Part shown: positions 1 to 6,834 of the stretch, one piece after another
Layout: every line of letters starts with the position of its first letter
Numbering within the stretch: position 1 is the stretch's first letter
Source: JAWWPY01 sp964412845
GTDB lineage: Bacteria; Actinomycetota; Actinomycetes; Streptosporangiales; Streptosporangiaceae
Length of the DNA stretch: 25,962 nucleotides
Assembly (NCBI GenBank): GCA_964412845.1
Contig: CAYPQM010000096.1
Coordinates: 1-25,962 of the forward strand
Direction of reading: 5' to 3'
Notes under the pieces: model-generated
Database searches by the model: none
What the model was told of the DNA's origin: nothing
Seen by the model: only the letters and a program-made list of their open reading frames with translations
Program-made: the position numbers and the translations under genes

Positions 1-638
1 TCGCCCCGGGCGCCTACCTGATCTCCGACGAGGGCGCCCAGGCACTGCGGTCATACGTCGAGGCCGGCGGGAACGTCGTGATGTCGTTCGGCGGCGGCAT
101 GGTGGACTCCAGCCATCACGCCCGCCCCGGCGGCTATCCGGGCGAGTTGCGTGATGTCTTCGGGATCCGGGTCGAGGAGTTCCGCCCGCTCCCGCCCGCC
201 GGGACCGTGGCGCTGACCGGCGGCAACCAGGGGACAGTGTGGAGCGAGGAACTGCGCTGCGGCGGTGCGGAGGTGCTGGCCAGCTACGCCGAGGGCCCGC
301 TCGCCGGGCACCCCGCTGTCACCAGGAACTCCTTCGGCGCCGGCGCCGCCTGGTACGTGTCGACGCACCTGGCCGCCGAGGCCCGCGACCGGCTGTTCGC
401 GCGGGTGCTGGCCGAGGTCGGCACCGGGCCGGTGGCCCGCGGCGGGGCCCCCGGCGTCGAGATCGTGCGCCGTCATGGCGATGGCGGCCGGAGCTGGCTC
501 TTCGTGCTCAACCACACCCCGGCGCCGGCCGTGATCGAGGTCAGCGGCGTGGAGTTGCTGTCCGGCCGCCAGGCGGCCGGGCAGCTTGAGGTCCCGCCCG
601 GCGGCGTGGCCGTGGTCCGCGAGCCGCCGGTGGGGTAG
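1..638 (+). CDS. GH42 beta-galactosidase, C-terminal part (5' end outside window)
   Basis: The frame is open from the first bases of the window to the TAG at 636-638, so the gene starts upstream. The visible 211 or so residues look like the end of a GH42 beta-galactosidase. The first part has the Rossmann-like trimerisation domain pattern (AYLISDEGAQALRSYVEAGG, then VVMSFGGGMVD and a GELRDVFGIRVEEFRPL stretch). It is followed by a small all-beta C-terminal domain ending near PPGGVAVVREP. The TIM barrel and catalytic glutamates are not in the window, so substrate cannot be judged. GH42 enzymes usually release beta-linked galactose from oligosaccharides inside the cell. Whether it belongs to the mannan locus further right is unknown; two housekeeping genes lie between. 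Confidence 0.85.
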   Translation, partial: APGAYLISDEGAQALRSYVEAGGNVVMSFGGGMVDSSHHARPGGYPGELRDVFGIRVEEFRPLPPAGTVALTGGNQGTVWSEELRCGGAEVLASYAEGPLAGHPAVTRNSFGAGAAWYVSTHLAAEARDRLFARVLAEVGTGPVARGGAPGVEIVRRHGDGGRSWLFVLNHTPAPAVIEVSGVELLSGRQAAGQLEVPPGGVAVVREPPVG

Positions 639-706
639 CGGGCTACCTCCAGTAACTCAGTAGGCTCTAGGCGAAACCAAGCAACCACCGAGAGGTGAGG
701 TGGAGC

Positions 707-1534
707 GTGCGCATCGCGAGATTCGCCAAAGGCGGCGACGTGGCCTACGGCGTCGTCGGGGAGGCCCGGGAAGACGGTTCCTCCGGGGGTGGCCGGACGG
801 CCGGGCCGGGCGGTGGCCTGGTCATCGCCGAGCTGCGCGGGCACCCGTTCGGCCCGGGGGAGAGCGTCCAGTTCACCGGGGTGACGTTCCCGCTCGACGA
901 CGTGCGGCTGCTGGCGCCGGTGCTGCCGAGCAAGGTGGTGGCGGTGGGCAAGAACTATGCGGATCACGCACGTGAGATGGGCGGCGAGCCCCCGGCCGAG
1001 CCCGTCCTGTTCCTCAAGCCGTCCACCTCGGTGGTCGGCCCCCGTGATCCGATCGGCTACCCGGTAAAGCTCACCCAGCGGGTCGACTACGAAGGCGAGC
1101 TGGCGGTGATCATCGGCCGGTTGTGCCGGGAGGTGCCCGCCGCGCAGGCGGCCAGCGTCATCTTCGGCTATACCTGTGCCAACGATGTGACCGCCCGCGA
1201 CTTGCAGTCCAGGGACGGGCAGTGGACCCGGGCCAAGGGGTTCGACACGTTCTGCCCGCTGGGCCCGTGGATCGAGACGGCGGTTGACCCGGCCGACCTG
1301 GCGCTCAGCACGTCCGTGAACGGCGAGGTCAGGCAGCAGGCGCGCACCTCGCAACTGCTGCACGATGTGCCCGCCCTGGTCGAGTACATCAGCACCGTGA
1401 TGACGCTGCTCCCGGGCGATGTCCTGCTCACCGGGACACCCGCGGGGGTCGGCACGCTGGAGGACGGAGACGAGGTGTCCGTGACCATCGAGGGCATCGG
1501 CACGCTGGCCAACACGGTGGTGAACCGTGACTGA
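707..1534 (+). CDS. Fumarylacetoacetate hydrolase (FAH) family protein
   Basis: This 275-residue protein begins MRIARFAKGGDVAYGVVGE. It has the FAH-family core: VVAVGKNYADHAREMG, then LFLKPSTSVVGP, the metal-ligand region YEGELAVIIGR, YTCANDVTARDLQ, and the C-terminal LLPGDVLLTGTPAGVG. The family hydrolyses or decarboxylates C-C bonds in beta-keto acids using Mg/Mn; the exact substrate is not predictable. The GTG at 707 is preferred over the in-frame GTG at 695 because AGGTGAGG (693-700) lies 6 nt before it and the protein then starts at the usual MRIARF. It overlaps gltX by 8 bp, so the two are probably co-transcribed and translationally coupled. Confidence 0.9.
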   Translation: MRIARFAKGGDVAYGVVGEAREDGSSGGGRTAGPGGGLVIAELRGHPFGPGESVQFTGVTFPLDDVRLLAPVLPSKVVAVGKNYADHAREMGGEPPAEPVLFLKPSTSVVGPRDPIGYPVKLTQRVDYEGELAVIIGRLCREVPAAQAASVIFGYTCANDVTARDLQSRDGQWTRAKGFDTFCPLGPWIETAVDPADLALSTSVNGEVRQQARTSQLLHDVPALVEYISTVMTLLPGDVLLTGTPAGVGTLEDGDEVSVTIEGIGTLANTVVNRD

Positions 1535-3014
1535 GCACGCCGGGGTGCGGGTCCGGTTCGCCCCCTCGCCCAGTGGTGACCTGCATGTCGGCAATATCCG
1601 GACCGCCCTGTATGACTGGGCGTTCGCCCGGCGCACCGGCGGCACGTTCGTGCTGCGGATCGAGGACACCGACCAGACCCGGGTGACCCAGGAGTACATC
1701 GACTCGGCTCTGGGCACGCTGCGCTGGCTGGGCCTGGACTGGGACGAAGGACCGCAGGCAGGCGGCCCGTACGGCCCGTACCTGCAGAGCGAGCGGATGG
1801 ACCGGTACGCCGAGTGGGCGCAGCGTTTCCTGGACACCGGGCACGCCTATTACTGCTACTGCACGCAGCAGGAACTGGCCGAGCGCCGGGAGGCCGCGCG
1901 GGCCATCGCCGGGGGCGGCCCGAGCGGGTACGACGGCCATTGCCGCGACCTGACCGCTGAGCAGGTGGCCGCTTACCAGGCCGAGGGCCGCCAGCCGGTG
2001 GTCAGGTTCCGGATGCCAGCCGGCTCGACCACGTTCACCGACCTGGTCCGCGGCCAGGTCACCTTCGATCACGCGCACGTCCCCGACTTCGTGCTGGCGC
2101 GGGCCGACGGCTCGCCGCTGTACACGCTGGCCGTCGCGGTCGACGACGTGCTCATGAAGATCACCCACGTGGTGCGCGGGGAGGACCTGCTGTCTTCCAC
2201 CCCACGGCAGATCGCGGTCTACCGGGCCATGGGGGTCGGGGAAGCGGAGTTCCCCGCGTTCGCCCACCTGCCCTACGTTCTCGGCAAAGACGGGCAGCGT
2301 CTGTCCAAACGGAACGGTGTGGTGTCGGTCAACTGGTACCGCGACGAGGGTTTTCTCCCCGAAGCGATGTGTAATTACCTGGCCCTGCTCGGGTGGTCAC
2401 CGGGGGAGAACCGGGAATCGTTCACGCTCGCCGAGATGGCGGCCGAGTTCGACCTGACCCGGGTCAACAAGAACTCGGCCCAGTTCGACGCGGTCAAGCT
2501 GGAAGCGATCAACGGGGACAAGATCCGCGCGCTGGAACCGGCCGACTTCGCGTCCCGGATCACGCCGTTCCTGCAAGGCGCGGGGCTGGCCGCCGACCCG
2601 CCGACCGGGGAGCAGGCCCGGCTGATCGAGGCCGGCGCGCCGCTCATCCAGCCGCGGATTTCCAGGCTGACCGAGGCGGTCGGCATGCTCGGCTTCCTGC
2701 TCGTCGACGAGGCAGAGTTCACGGTGGACGCGGCCGAGGCGGCCAAGGTGCTGACCCCGGACGCGGCGCCGGCGCTCAAGGCGGCCGAGGCGGTCCTGGC
2801 TGAGGTGACGCCCTGGACCTGGGAAGCGATCGACGAAGCGCTGCACCGCGCGCTGGTCGACGGGCTTGGCCTGAAGCCACGGCAGGCGTTCGCGCCGGTC
2901 CGGGTCGCGGTGACCGGCCGCCGGGTGTCCCCGCCGCTGTACCAGTCGATCGAGCTGCTGGGCCGCGACCGCACCCTGGCCCGGCTGGCCCGCGCCCTTA
3001 CCGCCCCGGCCTGA
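1527..3014 (+). CDS. gltX: Glutamyl-tRNA synthetase
   Basis: This 495-residue class I aminoacyl-tRNA synthetase charges tRNA with glutamate in the cytoplasm. The start region RVRFAPSPSGDLHVGNIRTA carries the HIGH-type motif (HVGN, from His20). The KMSKS-type motif is LSKRNG at about residues 252-257. A Cys-rich insertion (YCYCTQQEL ... GHCRDL) corresponds to the zinc-binding region, and the C-terminal helical anticodon-binding half is complete. In actinobacteria lacking GlnRS this enzyme is normally non-discriminating: it also mischarges tRNA-Gln for later conversion by GatCAB. The start is GTG 1527 inside the end of the FAH gene. A strong hairpin follows the stop. Confidence 0.98.
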   Translation: MTEHAGVRVRFAPSPSGDLHVGNIRTALYDWAFARRTGGTFVLRIEDTDQTRVTQEYIDSALGTLRWLGLDWDEGPQAGGPYGPYLQSERMDRYAEWAQRFLDTGHAYYCYCTQQELAERREAARAIAGGGPSGYDGHCRDLTAEQVAAYQAEGRQPVVRFRMPAGSTTFTDLVRGQVTFDHAHVPDFVLARADGSPLYTLAVAVDDVLMKITHVVRGEDLLSSTPRQIAVYRAMGVGEAEFPAFAHLPYVLGKDGQRLSKRNGVVSVNWYRDEGFLPEAMCNYLALLGWSPGENRESFTLAEMAAEFDLTRVNKNSAQFDAVKLEAINGDKIRALEPADFASRITPFLQGAGLAADPPTGEQARLIEAGAPLIQPRISRLTEAVGMLGFLLVDEAEFTVDAAEAAKVLTPDAAPALKAAEAVLAEVTPWTWEAIDEALHRALVDGLGLKPRQAFAPVRVAVTGRRVSPPLYQSIELLGRDRTLARLARALTAPA

Positions 3015-3023
3015 CCGGGAATA

Positions 3024-3067
3024 CGTCAGCGCCACCGGCCCGGCTCCCTGGGCAGGTGGCGCTGACG
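3024..3067. terminator. Bidirectional terminator hairpin between gltX and the beta-helix gene
   Basis: A perfect 13-bp inverted repeat (3024-3036 against 3055-3067, arm CGTCAGCGCCACC) encloses an 18-nt loop that contains a smaller GCCC/GGGC pair. It sits between the stop of gltX at 3014 and the stop of the convergent gene at 3083. It has no clear U-tract, which is common for actinomycete terminators. Confidence 0.75.
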
Positions 3068-3082
3068 GCTCTTGGGGTGCGG

Positions 3083-4054
3083 CTACGGCGCCGCGATCGT
3101 GGCGCTGCTGGCGTCCCAGACGTTGCTGGTCCAGGTGTTGCCGGCGCCGGTGTGGTTGTAGCCGGTGGCGGGACCGTAGTAGCCGCCGTTGGCGTACAGG
3201 GTGGTGGCGATCCGGTTGCCGGTGACCTTGATCTTCGTGGCGGTCGGGCCGCCGGCGTTCTGCCCGGCGTAGATGGTGTACGCGCCGCCGGCCAGCAGGT
3301 TGTTGCTGATGACCCGGTTGGTCTGGGCGCCGAAGTCCTCGAACAGGCTGATCGCGTCGGTCTGCGGGTAGTTGGTGAAGATGGTGTTGTGGTTCACGGT
3401 GAGCAGCGCGGTGGCGCCCCCGTTGGAGGTGACCCCGTTCAGGTGATCGCCGGTGTTGTAGCCGAAGTTGTGGATGTAGTTGCCCTGGACCAGGCCTGAC
3501 TCCTGCTGGACGCCGGTGGAGGCCATCGAGATGTTGTTGCTGAGCACCTGCAGGCCGGCGGAGTCGGCGTAGATGTCCTTGACCCCGACCATGAGGCGCC
3601 CGGCCCCGGTGTTCACGCCGCTGATGGTGGAGTTCTCGATGGTGACGCCGCTGGTGTGCCGGACGCTGACCCCGAACGAGGACTGGCCGCTGGTGACGAC
3701 CTTGACGTGGTTGACGGTCACGTTGTTAGCGGAGATGTCCAGGGTGTAGGGGATGTACAGGCCGCTGAGGTTAGTGCCGTTGACGTTGACCTCAACCCAG
3801 CCGCGGGAGTCGAAGTACCACCCCGGGCCGCTGGAGATCTGCCCGGGCACCGTGAGCAGCTTGGTGCCCGCCGGGACACCGGTGCTGGTGGCGTCAGGGA
3901 ACCCGCAGCTGCTGGGGTTCGGGGCGCAGTTCTTGGTGGCGGTGGAAGCGGCGGAGGCTGCTCCAGCGAAGACCATGCTGAGCGCGATGCCAACTGCGGT
4001 GGCGCTGGCCACCGTGAGGCCGGCGGCGGTGGTGGTGATTCTCTGGGGAGCCAT
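3083..4054 (-). CDS. Secreted right-handed beta-helix (PbH1-repeat) protein
   Basis: This 323-residue protein has a Sec-type signal peptide (positive start MAPQRITT, hydrophobic core around VGIALSMVFAGAASA) with likely cleavage after AASA near residue 36. The mature part shows short recurring strands such as NVTVNHVKVVTSG, GVTIENSTISGV, LQVLSNNISMAS, TVNHNTIFTN, RVISNNLLAGG and KIKVTGNRIA. This is the pattern of a parallel beta-helix of the pectate-lyase or polysaccharide-binding type. No catalytic signature is recognised, so lyase, hydrolase or binding roles remain open. The ATG at 4054 has AGGA 6 nt before it and is preferred to ATGs 6 and 12 codons upstream. It is divergent from the mannanase and shares its operator-bearing intergenic region, so it may belong to the polysaccharide locus (inference). 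Confidence 0.75.
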   Translation of the reverse strand: MAPQRITTTAAGLTVASATAVGIALSMVFAGAASAASTATKNCAPNPSSCGFPDATSTGVPAGTKLLTVPGQISSGPGWYFDSRGWVEVNVNGTNLSGLYIPYTLDISANNVTVNHVKVVTSGQSSFGVSVRHTSGVTIENSTISGVNTGAGRLMVGVKDIYADSAGLQVLSNNISMASTGVQQESGLVQGNYIHNFGYNTGDHLNGVTSNGGATALLTVNHNTIFTNYPQTDAISLFEDFGAQTNRVISNNLLAGGAYTIYAGQNAGGPTATKIKVTGNRIATTLYANGGYYGPATGYNHTGAGNTWTSNVWDASSATIAAP

Positions 4055-4234
4055 GATGTTTCCTGCTTTCATATTTAATTTGTGTTGCAATCACTACTCT
4101 CCGTGATTTGAGGGATGCTCCCCAGAGCCGAATCTCCCGAGTTGGGTGAGCCGATGGGCCCGTCCGCATGGCCCGGTCCCAACAGCCCGGGCCATGCGGC
4201 CCCCGGGCCGCCGCGGGCAGTTCTACGCACGGGG

Positions 4235-4252
4235 CACTAAACCGGTATATCT
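4235..4252. promoter_or_regulatory. Predicted LacI-family operator, upstream copy (O1) before mannanase
   Basis: The sequence CACTAAACCGGTATATCT matches CACTTAACCGGTATAGTG, found exactly at two other sites in the window, at 15 of 18 positions, including the CCGG centre (4242-4245). It lies 46 bp upstream, centre to centre, of a second copy that overlaps the mannanase promoter. A CG-centred near-palindrome of this size is typical of LacI-family operators. Confidence 0.7.
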
Positions 4253-4276
4253 ATCTCAGAAACAGATTTCAGGCCA

Positions 4277-4305
4277 TTGACGCTAAACCGGTCTAGTGAT
4301 GTTAT
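4277..4305 (+). promoter_or_regulatory. Mannanase promoter with embedded LacI-type operator (O2)
   Basis: A -35 TTGACG (4277-4282) and -10 TGTTAT (4300-4305) are separated by 17 bp. Inside the spacer is the operator CGCTAAACCGGTCTAGTG (4281-4298, CCGG at 4288-4291). A repressor bound here would block RNA polymerase directly. The same -35/operator/-10 geometry recurs at 8902-8930 and 10367-10395. Confidence 0.7.
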
Positions 4306-4398
4306 TTCCAGTGTGCGCAGCGGACTGGATCCTGCGCCCGCCTGCTTCATGTCACGGCCCGGCGCTGACTGGGCCAGTCCGACCAATGGAGGTTCGAG

Positions 4399-5727
4399 AT
4401 GGCCGCAGGCTCTTCTGCACGTCCGGATGATCCCCGGAAGGGGACGACGCGCCGGGCCCTGCTCGCGGGAACGGCCGCTGGCGCGGCGGGGCTCGCATTA
4501 GGCGCGGGGGCACTCCCCGCCGCGGCGGCGACGGCCGCCGGTGCGGGCCTTGCTTCGGGCGCCGTGTTCCCGAACCGCCCCAAAGACTTCGTCACGGTCC
4601 GCGGCGGCAAGTTCTCCGTCGGCGGTAAGCCACTGCGCTTCGGCGGCACCAACACCTACTACCTGCACCAGCAGTCGCACTACATGATCGACAGTGCGCT
4701 GGACGACGCCGCGGCGATGTCCCTCGGTGTCGTCCGGGCCTGGGCGTTCGCCGACGGGGCCGGCAACTCCTACACCCCGCTCCAGTCCGCGCCCTACGTG
4801 TACAACACCGCGGCGTTCGACTCGCTGGACTACGCCATCTACAAGGCCGGGCAGCTGGGCATCCGGCTGGTGCTCGCGCTGGTGAACAACTGGCCCGACT
4901 ACGGTGGCATGCAGCAGTACGTGAAGTGGTTCCTCAACCTGCCCGACGACAGCTACACCACCGGCACGAACCACGACTTGTTCTACAACACCAAGGCGAT
5001 CACCGATTGCTACAAGGCATACGCCAAGTTCGTGACGCACCGGATGAACCCCTACACCGGGCTGCGCTACAACGCCGACCCGACGATCATGACGTTCGAG
5101 CTGGCCAATGAGCCGCGCAGCCGCAGCGAGAAGACCGGCGCACGGCTGCTCAGCTGGGTCACCGAGATGAGCGCCTATGTCAAGAGCCTGGCTCCCCGCC
5201 AGCTGGTCACCACCGGCGACGAGGGTTTCTACGGCGACGCGGCCAACTCCGACTACCCGTACTCCAACTACGAGGGCGACCGCTGGAAGGACTTCCTCGC
5301 GCTGCCCACGATCGACTACGGCACCGTGCACCTTTACCCGCAGGGCTGGGGTGAGAACCCGTCTTCCAAGCCGGGCACCGACCCGGTCACCTGGGGCACC
5401 AAGTGGATCACCGACCACCTCACCGACGGCGCAGCGCTGCACAAGCCGGTGGTTCTGGAGGAGTACGGCCTGGCCATCAACGCCGCCCAGGGCGTGCCGG
5501 ACGAGGCCACCCGGGACGCTGGATACAAGGCCTGGACCGATGCGGTATTGGCCAATGGCGGATCCGGAGACCAATTCTGGCTACTTACCGCCCGCGTGGA
5601 CGATGGTTCCTTCTACCCTGACTATGACGGCTACCGAATCATCTGGGATAACGACCCGAGTAACGCGACCAACGCGGCCGCCCAGATGCTCAGCGCACAC
5701 GCCAAGGCGATGACCGCGGCGAGCTGA
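4399..5727 (+). CDS. Tat-secreted GH5 endo-beta-1,4-mannanase
   Basis: This 442-residue enzyme should hydrolyse internal beta-1,4-mannosidic bonds of mannans outside the cell. The N-terminus has a twin-arginine signal (GTTRRALLAGTAAGAAGLALGAGALPAAAA). The barrel begins with GGKPLRFGGTNTYYLHQQSHYM, typical of the GH5_7 mannanase group. The acid/base glutamate is in FELANEPRS (Glu238) and the nucleophile in PVVLEEYG (most likely Glu355); FADG and the YYNTKAITDCYKAYAKFVTHR helix also fit. There is no carbohydrate-binding module: the protein ends shortly after the barrel. The ATG at 4399 is preceded by GGAGG-like purines (GGAGGTTCGAG). Two operator copies sit upstream and a strong terminator downstream, so it is monocistronic and probably induced by manno-oligosaccharides. 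Confidence 0.92.
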   Translation: MAAGSSARPDDPRKGTTRRALLAGTAAGAAGLALGAGALPAAAATAAGAGLASGAVFPNRPKDFVTVRGGKFSVGGKPLRFGGTNTYYLHQQSHYMIDSALDDAAAMSLGVVRAWAFADGAGNSYTPLQSAPYVYNTAAFDSLDYAIYKAGQLGIRLVLALVNNWPDYGGMQQYVKWFLNLPDDSYTTGTNHDLFYNTKAITDCYKAYAKFVTHRMNPYTGLRYNADPTIMTFELANEPRSRSEKTGARLLSWVTEMSAYVKSLAPRQLVTTGDEGFYGDAANSDYPYSNYEGDRWKDFLALPTIDYGTVHLYPQGWGENPSSKPGTDPVTWGTKWITDHLTDGAALHKPVVLEEYGLAINAAQGVPDEATRDAGYKAWTDAVLANGGSGDQFWLLTARVDDGSFYPDYDGYRIIWDNDPSNATNAAAQMLSAHAKAMTAAS

Positions 5728-5750
5728 GGCAGCCCGGCGCCAGCCCGCTC

Positions 5751-5785
5751 CTGCCCGGCCCCCAACCCCCCCGGGGGCCGGGCAG
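5751..5785. terminator. Bidirectional terminator between mannanase and esterase
   Basis: A perfect 13-bp inverted repeat (arm CTGCCCGGCCCCC at 5751-5763; partner at 5773-5785) with a 9-nt loop lies between two convergent stops (5727 and 5808). It is very GC-rich, with no U-tract. Confidence 0.8.
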
Positions 5786-5807
5786 GTTCAGCCGCCAGCG
5801 GCTGCCG

Positions 5808-6779
5808 TCAGGGTGTGCACCACTGCCTGAGATGCCGGAGCTGGCTTTCCAGGTGCGCTGGCGGGACCGAGTGCACCCCGAACTGGAACACGGCGATTTC
5901 CTTGGCCGCGGTGATCTCGTTGTACGCGGCGAACACCGTCGAGGGCGGGCAGACGTCGTCCATCAGGCCGACGCTGACCAGGCAGTCCGCCGTGATCCGG
6001 CGGGCCAGCAGCGCGCAGTCCACGTAGCGCAGGGTGTCCAGGGCCGCGCGCTCCAGATCCACCTGCTGGGCCAGGAACTCGGCCACCTCGGCGTACGGCA
6101 TGGAGGCGGTCAGGGTCACCGCCCGCTGGATGTCGCAGAGAAACGGGACATCCGCGTGGCAGGCGGTGACCTGGTCGCCGAGCAGCGCCGCGGTGGCCAG
6201 CGCCAAGGCGCCGCCCTGGCTGCCCCCGCTCACCGCGATCCTGGAGCCGTCCACGCCGTTCAGCCCGGCCGCGGTCTCGATCGCGCGCACCGCGTCCACG
6301 TACAGCCTGGTGTAGTAGTAGTCCTCCGGGCTGGCGATGCCCCGGGTCATCACGGTGGAGTACTCGGGCCCCGGCGACAGGTCGCCGGTTGCTCCCACGG
6401 TCCACCGGCCGCCCTGGCCGCGGGTGTCCATCACGAAGACGGCGTAGCCCGCCGAGGGCAGCAGCGTGTGATCGGCCGGCAGCCCGCGCCCGCCGCCGTA
6501 CCCGATGAACCGCACCACGAGGGGCAGCCGCGCGTCACCGGCCCCGGGCGGCCGCAGGTACCAGCCGCGGATACGGTCGCCCCGCGCCCCGGAGAACTCG
6601 ACGTCGTAGGCGCGCAGCGGCCCATACGCTTCCGTTTGGTAGGGGGTGAGCGAGGCGGGGCGGGCGGCCGCGCGCGCCTCGTCCAGACGCGCCGCCCACC
6701 ACCCGTCAAGACCGGCTGGTTCCTCGGTCGCGGTGCGGTACTCGCGCAGTTCGGCCAGCGGCAGGTCGAACCAGGGCAT
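5808..6779 (-). CDS. CE7-type acetyl esterase (acetyl xylan esterase / cephalosporin-C deacetylase family)
   Basis: This 323-residue cytoplasmic alpha/beta hydrolase has no signal peptide. The start MPWFDLPLAELREY and the motif RGQGG (about residues 120-124) are typical of the AXE1/CE7 family. The catalytic Ser187 is in SGGSQGG, the Asp is in GLMDDVCPP (Asp274) and the His is in GVHSVPP (His303). CE7 enzymes remove O-acetyl groups from imported oligosaccharides. Lying 55 nt downstream of the GH5 beta-mannosidase-like gene in the same direction, it probably deacetylates manno-oligosaccharides after uptake (inference). The ATG has AGGGAG 5 nt before it. It is probably co-transcribed from the operator-controlled promoter at 8902-8930. 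Confidence 0.88.
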   Translation of the reverse strand: MPWFDLPLAELREYRTATEEPAGLDGWWAARLDEARAAARPASLTPYQTEAYGPLRAYDVEFSGARGDRIRGWYLRPPGAGDARLPLVVRFIGYGGGRGLPADHTLLPSAGYAVFVMDTRGQGGRWTVGATGDLSPGPEYSTVMTRGIASPEDYYYTRLYVDAVRAIETAAGLNGVDGSRIAVSGGSQGGALALATAALLGDQVTACHADVPFLCDIQRAVTLTASMPYAEVAEFLAQQVDLERAALDTLRYVDCALLARRITADCLVSVGLMDDVCPPSTVFAAYNEITAAKEIAVFQFGVHSVPPAHLESQLRHLRQWCTP

Positions 6780-6834
6780 GGGCGCTCCCTACGGGGCATG
6801 CGGTCGTCGCGGGCGCGGTGCGCCCGGCTACGGT

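Larger units (their letters stand above)
4055..4398. other. Intergenic regulatory region between the beta-helix and mannanase genes
   Basis: The stretch holds two LacI-type operator copies and one promoter firing toward the mannanase (annotated separately). The part nearest the beta-helix gene is A/T-rich for this genome (4070-4090), as expected of a start-proximal region. I found no convincing -35/-10 pair on the minus strand and no small gene. Confidence 0.5.
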
